Of a DNA stretch of 64,000 nucleotides, positions 22,698-34,298 are shown piece after piece. Source of the DNA: Petunia secreta. Taxonomy: Eukaryota > Streptophyta > Magnoliopsida > Solanales > Solanaceae. How positions within the stretch are numbered: position 1 is the stretch's first letter; the number at the start of each line of letters is the position of its first letter. The DNA lies in NCBI GenBank assembly GCA_029990175.1, contig JARKIP010000011.1:24650001-24714000 (forward strand), written 5' to 3'. A program made the position numbers and the translations under genes. The notes beneath the pieces were generated by a model. The model made no database searches, had not been told where the DNA came from, and was given only the letters and a program-made list of their open reading frames with translations.

Positions 22698-24637
22698 CTA
22701 AAATCTAATTGGAGCATTTTTGCATGTCTTGCGGTTGTGCCCTTGATGACCACAACGTGCACATGTTAACCGTGCCTTCTTCAATGGTTTCTCCCAAGCA
22801 GATTTGATTCTTGTGGTTTTGGGTCTTCCTGGTGGTTTCCTTCCATGTGGTGGTAGGACAATTTCTTGAGCTATCTCCTTAGGCACATTCCATTCAGTCT
22901 CACCTTGAATAGGATATACAGGTACATCATATGTCTTTAGCATAGATTCCTTCTTGTAGTATTCCGCACAATATTCAACTGGTTTAATGTGCAAACTATC
23001 CAGCACTACTACTGCGTGTTGACAAGTTATTTCATCAATTTGAAACCTACCACATGTGCATGTTTTTGTACGGAGATCTACAATATATTTCACTTGGCCA
23101 TATACACGGTGTACAAAAGATCCGTTGATGGAATAATCTGCATATCATTTATATTAACAATTTAGTTTCTGAATTGTGGAATACATTATCCATTATTAAG
23201 AAAATAAGCGAATGGATATGCGGGTAATATTTATATGTATGCAGTACATCTTTTGTCAATAAACTGCACAGTACATTATTCAGAAAGTATGCGCAGAGTA
23301 TTCACAATGTTATTTTCAAATAGCAAACTGAAGTATAAAAAGTTACCCTCCATTTCTTGGATGCAATAATGTTGTCATCAAGGATGTCTTGGAATTTTTC
23401 GCCGAGTGCTGTGAATGTATCCATTACAAACTGCCTGTTTTTTGCAGTCCACATTTGGAACATATCAGTCATATAATCCATTAATGCTAGTATTGGGAGC
23501 TTTCGAGCCTGCCTATTTGCTGCATTCACTGACTCTGCAATATTAGATGTCATAAAAAATGAACGCTTACTCTGCGCGTGTGCTATTGACCATCTGTGAT
23601 AACCAATGTTAAAAAGGTAATCCTTTGCTCTACTGTCTATATCCTCAAGATCCTCCATTGCTTTATCAAAGTGTCCAACTGTGTATGCCATTACTAGCCG
23701 ATAATACACATCTTTTAGTTTATTTTCAGCCTTCTTGAACTTCAACTTTACATTATTCCATAAGTGAAACACACATACACAGTGAGGTATTTCAGGATAA
23801 ATTGTCTTCACTGTCCGTGCAATACTCTCATCCCTGTATACAACACACATTCCATCCCTAAGTCCATATGCAGCTCTTAAACATCTAAAAAATCATTCCC
23901 ACGCTGCATCCTTTTCAGAATCTACAACTGCATATGCAAGCAGTAGAATATGACCTACATACACAATAAAGGATGTTATATTTATTCAAATATAAGCACT
24001 GAAATTTGAGGTTGTTAGCAATATTTGTGCAACTCTTGAATATCAGATAAATAATCATTCAGTTTTCATATGCACGCTTTAATACCTAGAATTCACATTT
24101 ATATTATACTTTTTCAATATTCATGCAGTATTCATTTGCAATATTTGTGCAACTCTTGAATATCAGGTCAGTATTCATGCAATATTCACATTTGTATACC
24201 CAGAATTCAATTTACAGTATGCTTTAAAATAAACTGCCGATATGTTGAAAATATTCATAGGGGATAAACATAAAAGACTTACCTAAACCATCCAACGTGC
24301 ATGCTATTAGCATTGTACCTCCGTATACGCCACTAAAAAAATTACCATCCACTACCATCACTGGTCTACAATGTTGCCAGCCTGTGATAAAGGCATTCAA
24401 TGCAATAAAGACGTATAGGAAAGAATCACCTTCACATTTCTTTAGCTCTGTAACCGAGCCTGGGTTTGCTTTGTTCAGCTCATAAAGGTAGCTTGGGATC
24501 TTCCCATACGCTTTATTTGGGTCTCCTCTCAACAATTGGATCGCCTTCTCTTTACATCTCCATGCTTTCATGTAATTTAGTGTCAAACCATACGTTTTCT
24601 TCAACTCATTTACTATATCCTTCGGTGTGTATACCAT

Positions 24638-26368
24638 TGTTGACACCCAATTTTGTCCCGGATTTTAATTAATGTCTAAATTTTTAAATAAAAATCATGT
24701 TATTAAAATAAAAATTTTATCTAATTAAAATCCCTTAATGTGAATTAATGAGATTTTGGAAGAAAATGCCAAATTACTTTGTTTACCCTAAAGCCCGCTT
24801 ATTCATGTAATAATGGCGTTTAATTAGTTTAATTAAAAGAGAAAGGGATAAAATCGTTCTTGAAATTAAATTATGACATGTTTCCGCAAAGCCCATATAA
24901 CACCTATACACAACCAACTATTCAATCATCTTCATCATATACAAAAAACCCTACACCCATTTTTACACACACTAGCGATGCCCCCCTCACAACTGATCTC
25001 CCTTACACCCCTCCTCACATCGTCTTCTCTCCCCTCTCACTACAAACGCCATTACACACACAAACTAGCAGAACAGAGGGGATGGGGGTAACGACTTAAG
25101 ATCTGAAAAGAGGAAATGGGAGAACGGGACAGGGAGTTGTGAGTAAGGAAATGAACGATATTAGAAAAGGAGAGTAGAAGCGACGCCGCGAGCTTCGCCG
25201 GAGTCACGCCGGGAAACTTCCCCGGAAGTCGCTCCTCTCCGTATGTCGATGGTGTTATCATTTTTTGTTTCATTGTCTGGTTGTTGCTCTGTTTCGCCGT
25301 TATCGTTGTCCCACCGGAATTTGTTTGACCATTTGTGTCGATTGCTTTCTTTTGTTTGGCTTGAACAAGTGACTGTGAATCTTGACTGTTTGAATCGGTA
25401 TCGTTACCATTGCTGGGGTTCCCATTGGTCTCTTGACTTTGTTGGCTTACTGATTGGCGTTATTGCTTTGTGGGTTCTGGATGTTGATGTTAAATATTTC
25501 TACTTTGAATGAATCTGAGCCTACCACTTTACTTTGATCTTGTTAAAAAAATGAGTCTTTTGGGATATCTATCAGGCATTTGAGATTATCTGACCCGTAT
25601 CTTGGCGGGGCATTTCACCCAGATTTTTCGGTGGTTCTTGCAGCCATGGCGTTGCCAGAGCTTAAACAAGCCTCAATTTATGTGCGAGCTTGGGAAACTG
25701 GGCTTGTTTCGGATATGAGTAGTTGCTTGTGGATCATGAATCTTGACTGTTGAATTAGTGTTACTCTTGTTACCATTGCTGTTAAGTTGCATTGTTGATG
25801 GATTATGTTGCTACTCGACCCGTTTGATATTTTGCCCCATTTTCTATTTGACCCTTTGCCATACATTTGACAGTTATGATCCATGCCTGTTGGAATTACT
25901 TTATTCACTGATGGTTCTGCTAATTTGAATACAGATACTAAGCGTGGAGTTTACATATTTTAATTTGAGGCTTTACAACGATTTGACTGGATTTTCTGAG
26001 TGCAGGGATCCATTCTGGATAAATTTTATCCATTATGGAGTATTGAACTGATTTAAACAAATACTACGCTAATGGCCAATGAAAAATACATCTACACGTA
26101 TTGAGGCCTACACAAGGAATTGACGGACAATAAATTGACGGATTTTGAACATGATACTACACTTGAACCATCCCGTTCCCGTGTCCCTAAAGCAAAAGGC
26201 GATGATGATTGTGTGCATTTGAGGCAAAACAAATCGAATAGAGTGGTGGGTTTGGTACTTGGCGTGGCAACACGACCGGCTCCGTGTTTGCAGCCGTACC
26301 AAATCCCGATCTTCTATTCGACGCGCCACACAAACCTGAGCCTAAATTTTACAAAAAAAAACAACCCC

Positions 26369-26434
<66 letters not shown>

Positions 26435-27279
26435 TTTATTATTATATATTATATTATTATTATCATTATTATCATTATTATTACTTTATTATTGTTATTT
26501 TATTACCTTAATTATTATAACTTATTATCGTACCAATCCAATTTTACTTGTATGTTCTGCGAGGTATATTTTGGCACGAATAATTTATGGAGGAGTTTGG
26601 CTAACTCACGAATGTGAATAATCCGTTGCATTGAAGGCATTTGGGGATTGAATTCGGACCCGAGCATTCAGAAATAAGACTTATGAATTTTGGAAATCCA
26701 AGGCTCCCCGAGTTGATCGTTGTTTCGGGTTTTATCTTTAACTTTGCATTACTTTCCTTAGAAATATTTATGTAAATAAAATGCGTAAAATATTTATTTA
26801 TCAATAATATTTGATTGCTTGGTATGTCGCTTTACTTTATGTTTATTGCCTTTTATTGTGAAGTCGTTATTTAATTTATTGCAAATTGGGGCCGTCTTAG
26901 CAAATGCGTGCAAGTAAAAGAATATTTTGCAAATAAGCTTTTATTCAATTAATTATTCTTATTATTATTATTACTATTTTAAATAATTCTTTTGAAAGAA
27001 GCGCACTTGTAAATATTTGGAAACCTGTCGGATTAACCGTATTTTATGAAATTTCAGAAATGCCTTAAAAACCTTCTTCCGAAATTAATAAAACCTCTTA
27101 CCTTTAGAATCTCTTAAAAGACCGTCTTTTTCCTAAAACGGAATTTTTGCACGCATTTGTTAATTTGGTTCCCTGTTTTCCTTAAATTGGGTGGCGACTC
27201 CAAAAACTCCAAAAGAGTTTGTCCATCCTGTCGATATTCCGGAATTTATCCTTTTTGGGGTAATTTTTGGGGTTCAACA
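24638..27279. mobile_element. Solo LTR of a large Tat/Ogre-like retrotransposon
   Basis: Inserted in the transposase exon with a perfect TSD ACCAT (24633-24637, 27280-27284). It begins TGTTGACACCCAATTTTGTC and ends GGGGTTCAACA, so the termini are TGTTGA/TCAACA. At 2642 bp with no internal primer site, purine tract or coding sequence, it is best read as a solo LTR left by LTR-LTR recombination. Start sequence and size resemble LTRs of Ogre/Tat elements, but I cannot confirm the family. A TTA microsatellite lies inside. Its direction is undetermined. Confidence 0.85.
26371..26432 (+). repeat. (TTA)n microsatellite
   Basis: About 20 TTA/TAT triplets, followed by imperfect TTA-rich sequence to about 26520. 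Poly-Tyr and poly-Ile frames through it are not genes. Confidence 0.95.
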
Positions 27280-28179
27280 ACCATTTTTGGATCAGCAAAC
27301 CTTTCCTTCATTAGATTACCAATAATATCTGCACTTGTACGCTGATGCGAACTCAACCTTTCCTCAATCGAACAAGTGTGAATGTTGTTAAACTTTATTA
27401 TCATGAAAACCCTTGAGCTATTCAAGCTTGATGCGCGAAACATCCAACTACATGGGCTGTTCACACAAATTAAAGAGTACCTAGTTTGATAATATATTAA
27501 TTTATTAGAGTGAATATGCAAAAAAATATGCAGCTAATATTTTTCATTATGTAAACAAAATTTAAATCGAAATTAAATACCTTTTGGTCGAAGACCTATC
27601 AACCTTTGTTTCAAACTTTTCCTTTAGAGCGTAGTTCTTTACAACATTCTGCAGCGTTTGCTTGTCTTTATACACCTGTTTTTCCTCTAAGCAGTCAAGG
27701 TATGGGTTCTCAATGACACCAATTTGCTCAATGGGTACGCCTTCAGTTTCATCAGTTTTACATGAAAATATCATGTCGACTACTTCAGGTATGTTGATAT
27801 CATTCAGTGTGTCAGCAGCCGTCAAAATATTGGTATTTACAACCATTGCCCTTGTGCTATATCCACCATTAACGACTTTCTCTTCTGCTGTAATGCAAAG
27901 CGGATATTCACTTATTTTTGTTGATTTTTTTTGCTCTATACACAGTTGGACACCCATATCATTCTTAATTGAGATCAGTTGGAACCCATCTTCAATTTGA
28001 TAGTTTATATCCATCGTGTACATAGAAGTGTCAACTTCTAGATGTGTCGCTATTGCTCCCAAAAAAGTGGTGTATGAACAATCTTCTTTAAGTAGAATGC
28101 CATCAGCTTTGAAGTTGACGAACTTGAAATCTTCAACCCAATTTCCACCATATTGGATTAATACCTTAATTGGTGACAT

Positions 28180-28771
28180 ATTTCACTGATATTATAAAAA
28201 AGAAGATTTCTTCAATGTTACTGATACTGTTTTGGATCGATTTGTTTGTTTGATGGAGTAACTTTCGTGAATATCTCAAATCTGAGAGATATAATTTCTC
28301 TTCAGAATCGATATTTATGCTGCACGAAGTGATGATTTTATTCCTCAAATTTCCTTCACAGTGGTGTTTAATATGGGATTCCATGAGTGTCGTATAAACT
28401 GAATATACATGCCTTTCAGACTCCTATAATTTAGCTGATTTTGGAGATAGTGTTTCCACTAGATGCGCTTATTCTGTTTAGTATTTTAGGAAAAGATATT
28501 CACATAAACCTATTTTTAAAATTAGTTTTGGCTAGCCTTTGTAATTTGTTACTTGTATCAATTTAAATGTAGGGCCATTATTTTTTTTTTTTGTCTAGAT
28601 ATAAAATTTTCCCTTTATTATATTTGCTTATAGTTTTTGAACTTAAACAATGATTAATAGGTTCTGTTACGATTCTTAAATTTTATCCATTGTGGTCAAT
28701 AGATGTTTTTCCATCGGTGGTGATGGTGGGAGGTGGTGGTGGACTGGTGGTGAATTATCTGGTGACTTTGG
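28180..28771. other. Upstream flank of the transposase gene
   Basis: AT-rich sequence without a gene. It should hold the transposase promoter and the right end of the MULE, neither of which I can place. A GGTGGTGG-rich stretch (28718-28760) precedes the hAT element. Confidence 0.4.
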
Positions 28772-29615
28772 CAGAGGCGGCTCAACAGTATTGGAGGTCT
28801 AAAATGAAGCTTCATTAAGGGGCCTTAATTATTTTTCGCAAAAGTAAAAAGACTTGTATATATTCTTTTTATCATTTATTAAAAATTTATCTAAAGCTCC
28901 TTTATGGGATATTATTAAAAAATCAATTTTTTTTCTTTTTTGGAGATTTGAATGATCAGATTCATACTTTCTAGTCGACATGTTTAATTTTTAACGAACA
29001 AGACAATATATAGCTAAGGCCTAAGCATTAAAAGTATCAATACAATAATGAAATTTATATGCTAAGTAATACTAAAAAGTTTTAATAGTAGAACCTGAAT
29101 CAAGAAAATAAATATTGATATCGAAGTGCTTGAATATTCTTCGTGTATGCAGTATCCTTGATAGCTAGTATCAAAAACAAAATAAATTCTTTTTAACCAG
29201 TAGAATTTCACTCTTTTGTTTTTCAAAAACAATATAGCCAAAGATTGTATAGTAATAGATGAATAAAAGTACAAAAAAAAAAAAAAAAAAAGAATGAGAA
29301 GCGTAGGAGTACATTTGAGAGGAGTGAGTGATTAAAAAAGGAGAATTAATGGGGCAAAAATCAAAAAGGAAGTTTAAAAGATTGTGAGAGAAAGTAAAGG
29401 AGTAGAAATAAAGATTCATGTAGTTATAATAGAAAAGATATGTTTACTTTATTTTTTTTAGATATTTTTACTTTTCTAGTACATTGAAAAAATGTATTTT
29501 TTTTATGTATATTTCTTTATAAAATTATCTATAGCTTTATTAGTAGAAAGTGGGGCCCCAAAAAGATGGAGCCTAAAGCCAAGGCTTCACTGACTTTACC
29601 TGAAGGCCGCCCCTG
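28772..29615. mobile_element. Non-autonomous hAT-type DNA transposon
   Basis: An 844-bp element with terminal inverted repeats CAGAGGCGGCT (left) and CAGGGGCGGCC (complement of the right end). It is flanked by an 8-bp TSD with one mismatch, GACTTTGG (28764-28771) and GACTTCGG (29616-29623). CAGRG-type termini and 8-bp TSDs are diagnostic of hAT elements. The interior is A-rich (for example 29273-29292) and has no transposase. A subterminal GGGGCC motif occurs near both ends (28819 and 29552). Confidence 0.85.
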
Positions 29616-30218
29616 GACTTCGGCATTGGTGGTGGCTTTGGCCTAGTTTTGGTCGTGTGGAGGAAGACAAGAAAATAGAAGAAATAAAGACAAATCACAA
29701 AAGGAAAAAGCATATAAATAAATACAATAAATATTTTTAATAAAAGAAAATAGTAGAAAGTAAAAGTTAATGTATATTTGCTCCTTACTCTCTGCACACT
29801 CTCTGCCACATAAGTACTTAGGGAGGTAAAAGTTTTATTTTAAAATAGTACAATAGAGTGATAGGACCTTCTCAAAGGTGAAATGTGTAATTGATGCCTA
29901 TAGTATTAGGGGGTACGTATATCTTTTCTCTTCTCCACACATTGTGCGGGTACTATATTAATAGTATGAAATTGTAAGTTATGCATAAAATTCTAGTAAC
30001 TACACATGCCATCTAGTTAAAACTCCTGGGCGGTACTTCCTAGGACTCATACGAGAGCTTCTTAACCAACTTTTAGTACTTGTGAGGTTCTAAGTTGGGA
30101 AAATAATACTATGTATACATTAACTACCTCTATATATTTTTTTACCTTATTTTTTTAAAAATAACCCTAAATAAACCCTTAGCCCACCACCCTTACTGTT
30201 TGTAGCCACTAGGGTTTT
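29616..30218. other. AT-rich intergenic stretch
   Basis: No coding sequence, repeat border or RNA gene recognised. Confidence 0.4.
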
Positions 30219-30500
30219 TTAGTGTTCCACCTCTTCTCCTTTCCACCAGCGCCGCCCCCTACCCTTCCTCCTTCCCCTTCTGCCAACCTCTTTCCTCCCC
30301 CGTTCTTGATCTAGAATTTCTGGCAGGCTGCTCCTCTGTCGCTGCTGCTGCTGCACCGCCGTCGCTGCTGCGTTGTTCCTGCCGGTGCTGCTGCATTTCT
30401 CCCTCGCAGTTGCTGTTGTGCGTTGTCGTTGTTGCTTCATCTGCTGCGACGGAGCCGCCGCTGTAGCAGCTCGCCGGAGCTCCAGCCACGACAACTGCTG
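30219..30500. repeat. Imperfect CTG/GCT trinucleotide-rich stretch
   Basis: A GC-rich island in AT-rich surroundings, with imperfect runs of GCTGCTGCT, TTGTTGCTT and CGTCGCTGC. The minus-strand frame is only Gln/Ala/Arg-rich low complexity (QQQQRQR). It could be a decayed 5' exon or UTR of a gene, as many plant genes start with such sequence, but there is no domain. Confidence 0.5.
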
Positions 30501-30567
30501 CTCCGTCCAGCTTTTCTTCCTTTTTTTTTTTTTGTTTGGATAAAATAAAAATTTTATTCTATGAAAA

Positions 30568-30768
30568 TGTATATATAGTGTAAAAAAAGTGTGTATACAT
30601 TAAAAATAATTGGGTAAAGCGCTTGAATACATTGCGTATACCCGATAAATTTGATTGTATATACCATATTTTTTGGTGTAACCACTGTGTATACGTGAAA
30701 AAACCTTTTGTATACCTATGTTTTTCTTCGTATACCATTTGTATTCGTCTTTGTGTATACTGGTATTT
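30568..30768. repeat. Array of GTATAC-containing short repeats
   Basis: At least six GTATAC palindromes or one-base variants lie within 200 bp, spaced roughly 20-45 bp, in a T-rich context (for example GTGTATACATT, GCGTATACCC, GTGTATACGTG). The array ends where the second Tat fragment begins, near 30769. Frames on either strand are Tyr/Thr-rich and not genes. Confidence 0.65.
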
Positions 30769-32226
30769 GGGGACTCCCTTCCGGAGCACGGGCAGCCTTC
30801 TCCTCGGCCTTCTTCTTGTCGCTTCGGAGATAGGGCTTTCTCATAAGATCTTCAATCGTTTCAGTATCAGAAATGTCGATCACTTCCGTTTCAAAGCCCT
30901 CTCCCCGTGCAGACTCGGGGACTTCAGCAAAAGTCTTAACACTCTCTTCTTCAGGCCTGGGCGTACTAGCCTCCGGCGGAGTCTCCCCTCCAACGGCTGA
31001 GGTCTTCTCGGCAGCCACGGAAGCCTTACGAGCAGCCTTCTTCCGTGCTCCATCCTCACCCTGGCTTTTCTTCTTCCTCTTCAGAGAGCTGATGCCGCTA
31101 GACAATAGCTCCTCTCCACCTTCCCTCCTGAACATTGCCTCCGCCGCGACTCTTATGGCTGCAACCTCATCCTCAGAATCGACAGCAGGTCCTGACGGCA
31201 CAGCCTGATAGGAAGGGGTATGGAAGAAGTTTCCTTGTGCGCCTAAACCTATAAAAAGCGAAACGGTCGGGTACAGCAAAGCAAGGAAGAAAAGAAATAG
31301 CTGCGACATCGAAAAGTTCTCACAGAGTCTTTGCGGTCAGACCCTTTTGCGTGGCGAAGTACGTCCATTCCCTCTGCTCGACGGGGAACTTCTCCAGAAT
31401 GGCCTCAACCCACGGTGTCAGCTCATCAACCGATATGAGCTTATCGTAGGGCAACTTGGCAGCTGAAATGCAGAATCAAAGAAATAGACGAAAAGGGGAA
31501 ATATGAAAATTCCAAAGAAAAACTCGGGGACTTACGCTTCTTATTCTAGTTCTCGGAGAGAGGAGCCTTGGAATTGAGAGACAATGCCTGGGTGCGCACA
31601 AATATGTACTGGTGCAACCAACCCCAGTTATTGGTGTCCTCAGAACTACGTATCAAGCCTTTGCTTCCACGCATTCTGGCGTTGACAAACCCATCCTTAA
31701 AAATTTGAAGACTGTACAAAGAAATGAAGTGTTCATACTCAAAACTTTGACCGGTCTCTTCAGCGAACCAGTCCATAAATTTTATCATTCTAAACATACT
31801 GGGGCTCAGCTACCCCGGGCAGAGGAAATACTCCCTACAAAACCTGTCAAGAACAGGATGGAGGGGTAATGTGCAACCAATTGTGAATGGGTAGGTAAAC
31901 ATGACCGTCCACCCTATCCTATGAGAAGTAATGTTCTCATTTTCAGATACCGGCAAAATGGGAACACTCGTGTCCCAGCCGCAGTCCGCTTTAACTCGAG
32001 GGATCATCTCCGACGTGATCCCGGATTTGAATCTGGACGCTGGCCATACGCGTACATCACCATAATTATTGAAGGCCTTAGCACTGCAGTCCTTCTCCAG
32101 TTCACCCCAGTTCTTGGGGATAATTTCTGAAGCAGTGGCCTGAGCGGCCCTAGATCTAGGGGTAGCCATGGAAGAACTATCGGCAGCAGCGTCCAGATTC
32201 AAATTTTTCTTAGTCTTTGGAGACAT
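30769..32226 (-). pseudogene. Antisense aORF of the second Tat/Retand element
   Basis: Minus strand. It starts MSPKTKKNLNLDAAADSS at 32226. The conserved block WTVMFTYPFTIGCTLPLHPV, LDRFCREYFLCPG matches the 'putative plant transposon protein' segment seen in the first Tat element. A stop (near 31812) interrupts the frame, which continues as MFRMIKFMDWFAEETGQSFE to 31546. Further exons lie at about 31462-31320 (LPYDKLISVDELTPWVEAIL) and 31206-30769 (charged, with EVIDISDTETIEDLMRK). Introns have GT and AG ends. Another stop lies near 31546. The 3' end is cut off at 30769. Function unknown. Confidence 0.65.
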
Positions 32227-32770
32227 ATTTGAAGAAGAATCGAAAGTTAGAAGAAAGATTGAAGAAAATTCAAGGGTTTACAAAGATTCGGAAGTTTTAG
32301 AGTAAAAGCAAACGAAAGGGGTAAAATTCAACCAACCCCTATTTATAGGCGTAAACAGGTCCGGCTCATCAAGTTTCCATAAGACACATGGAGATCATCG
32401 AAGAGATTACGATCAGATCCAACCGTCAAAAGAGAAAGTAGGTTTCGCCGAGTTTCGAAGCAACATCATCACTCTGAAGCGCAGCGGTCACCTCGCAACT
32501 GATGAGTGGACGTGTGCACGTGACTGAGGCGGTTAAAAACCATTACTTTTGCTCTTGGGACGCGCAGTAGTCACCTCGCAACTGACGGCGGACGTGTGGA
32601 CGTGTCTGTCGCAGTTACTTTTCACCTCGCGCATTTAATGCGAACGTCACTGAGATTTGTCATGTTGCAGATGAAGGTTGGGCCTTCCAAATAAAATTTC
32701 CCGCCAAAAATTCACATCCACTCCTCGGGCAAAAACTCTGCTTGAGAAGTGCGGAGACTATCTGTATTGG
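32227..32770 (+). other. Upstream region of the aORF and polypurine tract
   Basis: Non-coding. For the minus-strand aORF this is its promoter side, with a TATTTATAGG box at 32339-32348 that reads CCTATAAATA on the minus strand. At its right end a purine-rich AGAAGTGCGGAGACTATC abuts the LTR, acting as the element's polypurine tract. Confidence 0.5.
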
Positions 32771-33300
32771 ATAAAAACCATCGTCACTTAAAAGAGTGAC
32801 ACGTGTCTGCCACGTGGTACGGGCAGATATTTCCTCGGACAGACATCTAACGGACAGATGACTGGCTAGGCAGTTACCACGAGCAGGCCCAAGGCACTTA
32901 CTTAACGCCTCCCCGAAACGATGCAATTTGAATGAACAGTTACCTGTTCATACGCGACTGTTCAATGAATGGTTACATACCCAGCGGTTACATACCCAAC
33001 GGCTGCCTAGCAAAATCTATATATAGCATTCTTTTTCGAATCATTGTAACGGACATTCTCTTCTCTATCTACGATATCAATAAAATACTCTCTTTGCTCT
33101 CGCTCACTATTGTTCATCATTTACATTACTACATATTTCGTTCTCAAGTGTTCAAGCGCAATTGGTATCAAGGGATCCTCGCCGAGATCAAGCAATCTAA
33201 TACGGTTCCTTCTACCTATTTAATTCGCGCTTTAGTCTTGTTTGTCTTCGATTATTTCGTATTACTTTCATATCACCATTAATTATTATTACGCCTCCAT
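32771..33300 (+). promoter_or_regulatory. LTR of the second Tat/Retand element
   Basis: Starts TGTATTGGATAAAAACC. It contains a TATA box CTATATATAGC (about 33018) and an AATAAAA signal (about 33079) 50-60 bp further on, the usual LTR promoter and polyadenylation layout. Two short tandem repeats, GGTTACATACCCA(G/A)CGG, lie at 32971-33003. The right end is uncertain. Confidence 0.65.
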
Positions 33301-34298
33301 CGGAAATCGTGCATATATTCGCAATCCAGTAATTAATGGAATCCTGTACTTAAATCGACTAAACTCTTAATCTAAACTATTGATCGTGACTCCACAAATA
33401 TAAATTTAATTGTTAATTGGCCTAAAATCGGATATAGGTTAAATAGAGTTCATGCTCAAATTCCAAAAGAAAAAGATCTATAATCATGGACTATGAAGTG
33501 AAGAAAATCCTAATTTTCATGAAATATTCCTAGTATTCTCAAACCCCATAATTTTTCTAGAAATCTAGTATTTTTTAGTTTGAACTACAAGATATGTTCA
33601 TGGAGTTCAAAACTGAAATGCTATGACTTTTTTTTTTTTTTTTTTTAAAAAAAGTGAGCAGTTGTGGCTAATCTTTCAAAATATTGTAAATGTTGTTGTT
33701 CGTCAATTAGTGCTATAGAAAGTAGTTGATCGATAAAGTTACCCCTCTGGGGTATTTATAAAACTATGGTACTGGGGCAACTGATTTGTCTTTTTACACC
33801 CATAACAGTGGTTAAGCAAAAATGGCATCCGCTTGATTTAATGATAAAGTTTGGATAAAAATATCCCTATAAATCTTATAATGGCATATGTATCCCGCCC
33901 TTCCTTTCTCATAAGTACTGCCTAAGATGCATCACTTGCTTTTGACCCCTCTTGTTTAGGCATCACTTGCCTTGAATTTCTTCCCATATTCTTCAAGATA
34001 ACTTGAAGTGTTGTCTTTCCGTTGAAATTCTTGTATATGCAACATTTGCGGCAACATTTGCTGTTGAAAAATTCTTGCCTAGGAAACACTGCCCTTTAAT
34101 CTCTTCCCAAGTTCTTACAGATAATTTGAAGTATTGCTTACGTACCAAGTGGAGGCTATTTTGCTAAAATTATCTTAAATGGGGATAAACTTTCAGAACC
34201 AGTCAATTTTGAGGACACCAAGTGAAATATTTTGTTTTTTTGACCAAAGTTGAAGTCTTGTCGTTACCCTCATACTCAGTAAATATTTCGCATGGGAG
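33301..34298. other. AT-rich intergenic stretch
   Basis: Contains a T run (33629-33649). Two CATCACTTGC-flanked segments (33931-33970) look like a small duplication. No gene recognised. Confidence 0.35.

Larger units (their letters stand above)
13428..28179. mobile_element. Ulp1-bearing Mutator-like element (KI/Kaonashi type), decayed
   Basis: Two convergent genes, an Ulp1-like protease gene (plus, 13428-19223) and a MURA-type transposase (minus, 28179-22698), form the composition known for KI/Kaonashi MULEs. Their non-coding parts share an unusual density of TGCATA/TATGCA and ATATTCA motifs, which supports a single origin. Two retroelements are inserted, at 19854-22259 and 24638-27279, both with TSDs. 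Removing them leaves about 9.7 kb, a reasonable size for such an element. Terminal repeats and 9-bp TSDs were not identified, so the ends given are gene ends, not element ends. Confidence 0.75.
22698..28179 (-). pseudogene. MURA-type MULE transposase gene, interrupted by a solo LTR
   Basis: Minus-strand exons: 28179-27581 (PB1-like start MSPIKVLIQYGGNWVEDFKF), 27480-27280 continued at 24637-24283 (DNA-binding module CSWMFRASSLNSSRVFMI, HTCSIEERLSSHQ; then the first catalytic Asp in VMVVDGNFFSGVYGGTMLI), 23954-23347 (rest of the catalytic domain: CVCVFHLWNNVKLKFKK, MTSNIAESVNAANRQARKLP) and 23137-22698 (SWIM finger CTCGRFQIDEITCQHAVVV and CCHC knuckle CARCGHQGHNRKTCKN). Family: cut-and-paste transposase of Mutator-like elements. 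Removing the 24638-27279 insert with one ACCAT restores an open frame. One TGA (23893-23895) replaces a conserved Trp. Splice sites look intact, so inactivation seems limited to the insert and this stop. Confidence 0.9.
30769..33300 (+). mobile_element. 3' part of a second Tat/Retand element
   Basis: A plus-strand fragment: antisense ORF (minus, 32226-30769), purine tract ending GGAGACTATC, and an LTR starting TGTATTGG at 32771. The same order and LTR start are found in the element at 535-12028, but the sequences are clearly different. Everything upstream of the antisense ORF (gag-pol) is missing, with a sharp border at about 30769. The right limit of the LTR is not defined; I could not find a CAATACA-type end, so the element may be truncated there too. 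Confidence 0.7.

Noticed and set aside
26284..26617. Poly-Tyr and poly-Ile ORFs
   Set aside because: Produced by the TTA microsatellite inside the solo LTR.
30219..30500. Gln/Arg-rich protein-coding exon
   Set aside because: The frame is low complexity only, with alternative frames equally open; no domain or splice context supports a gene.
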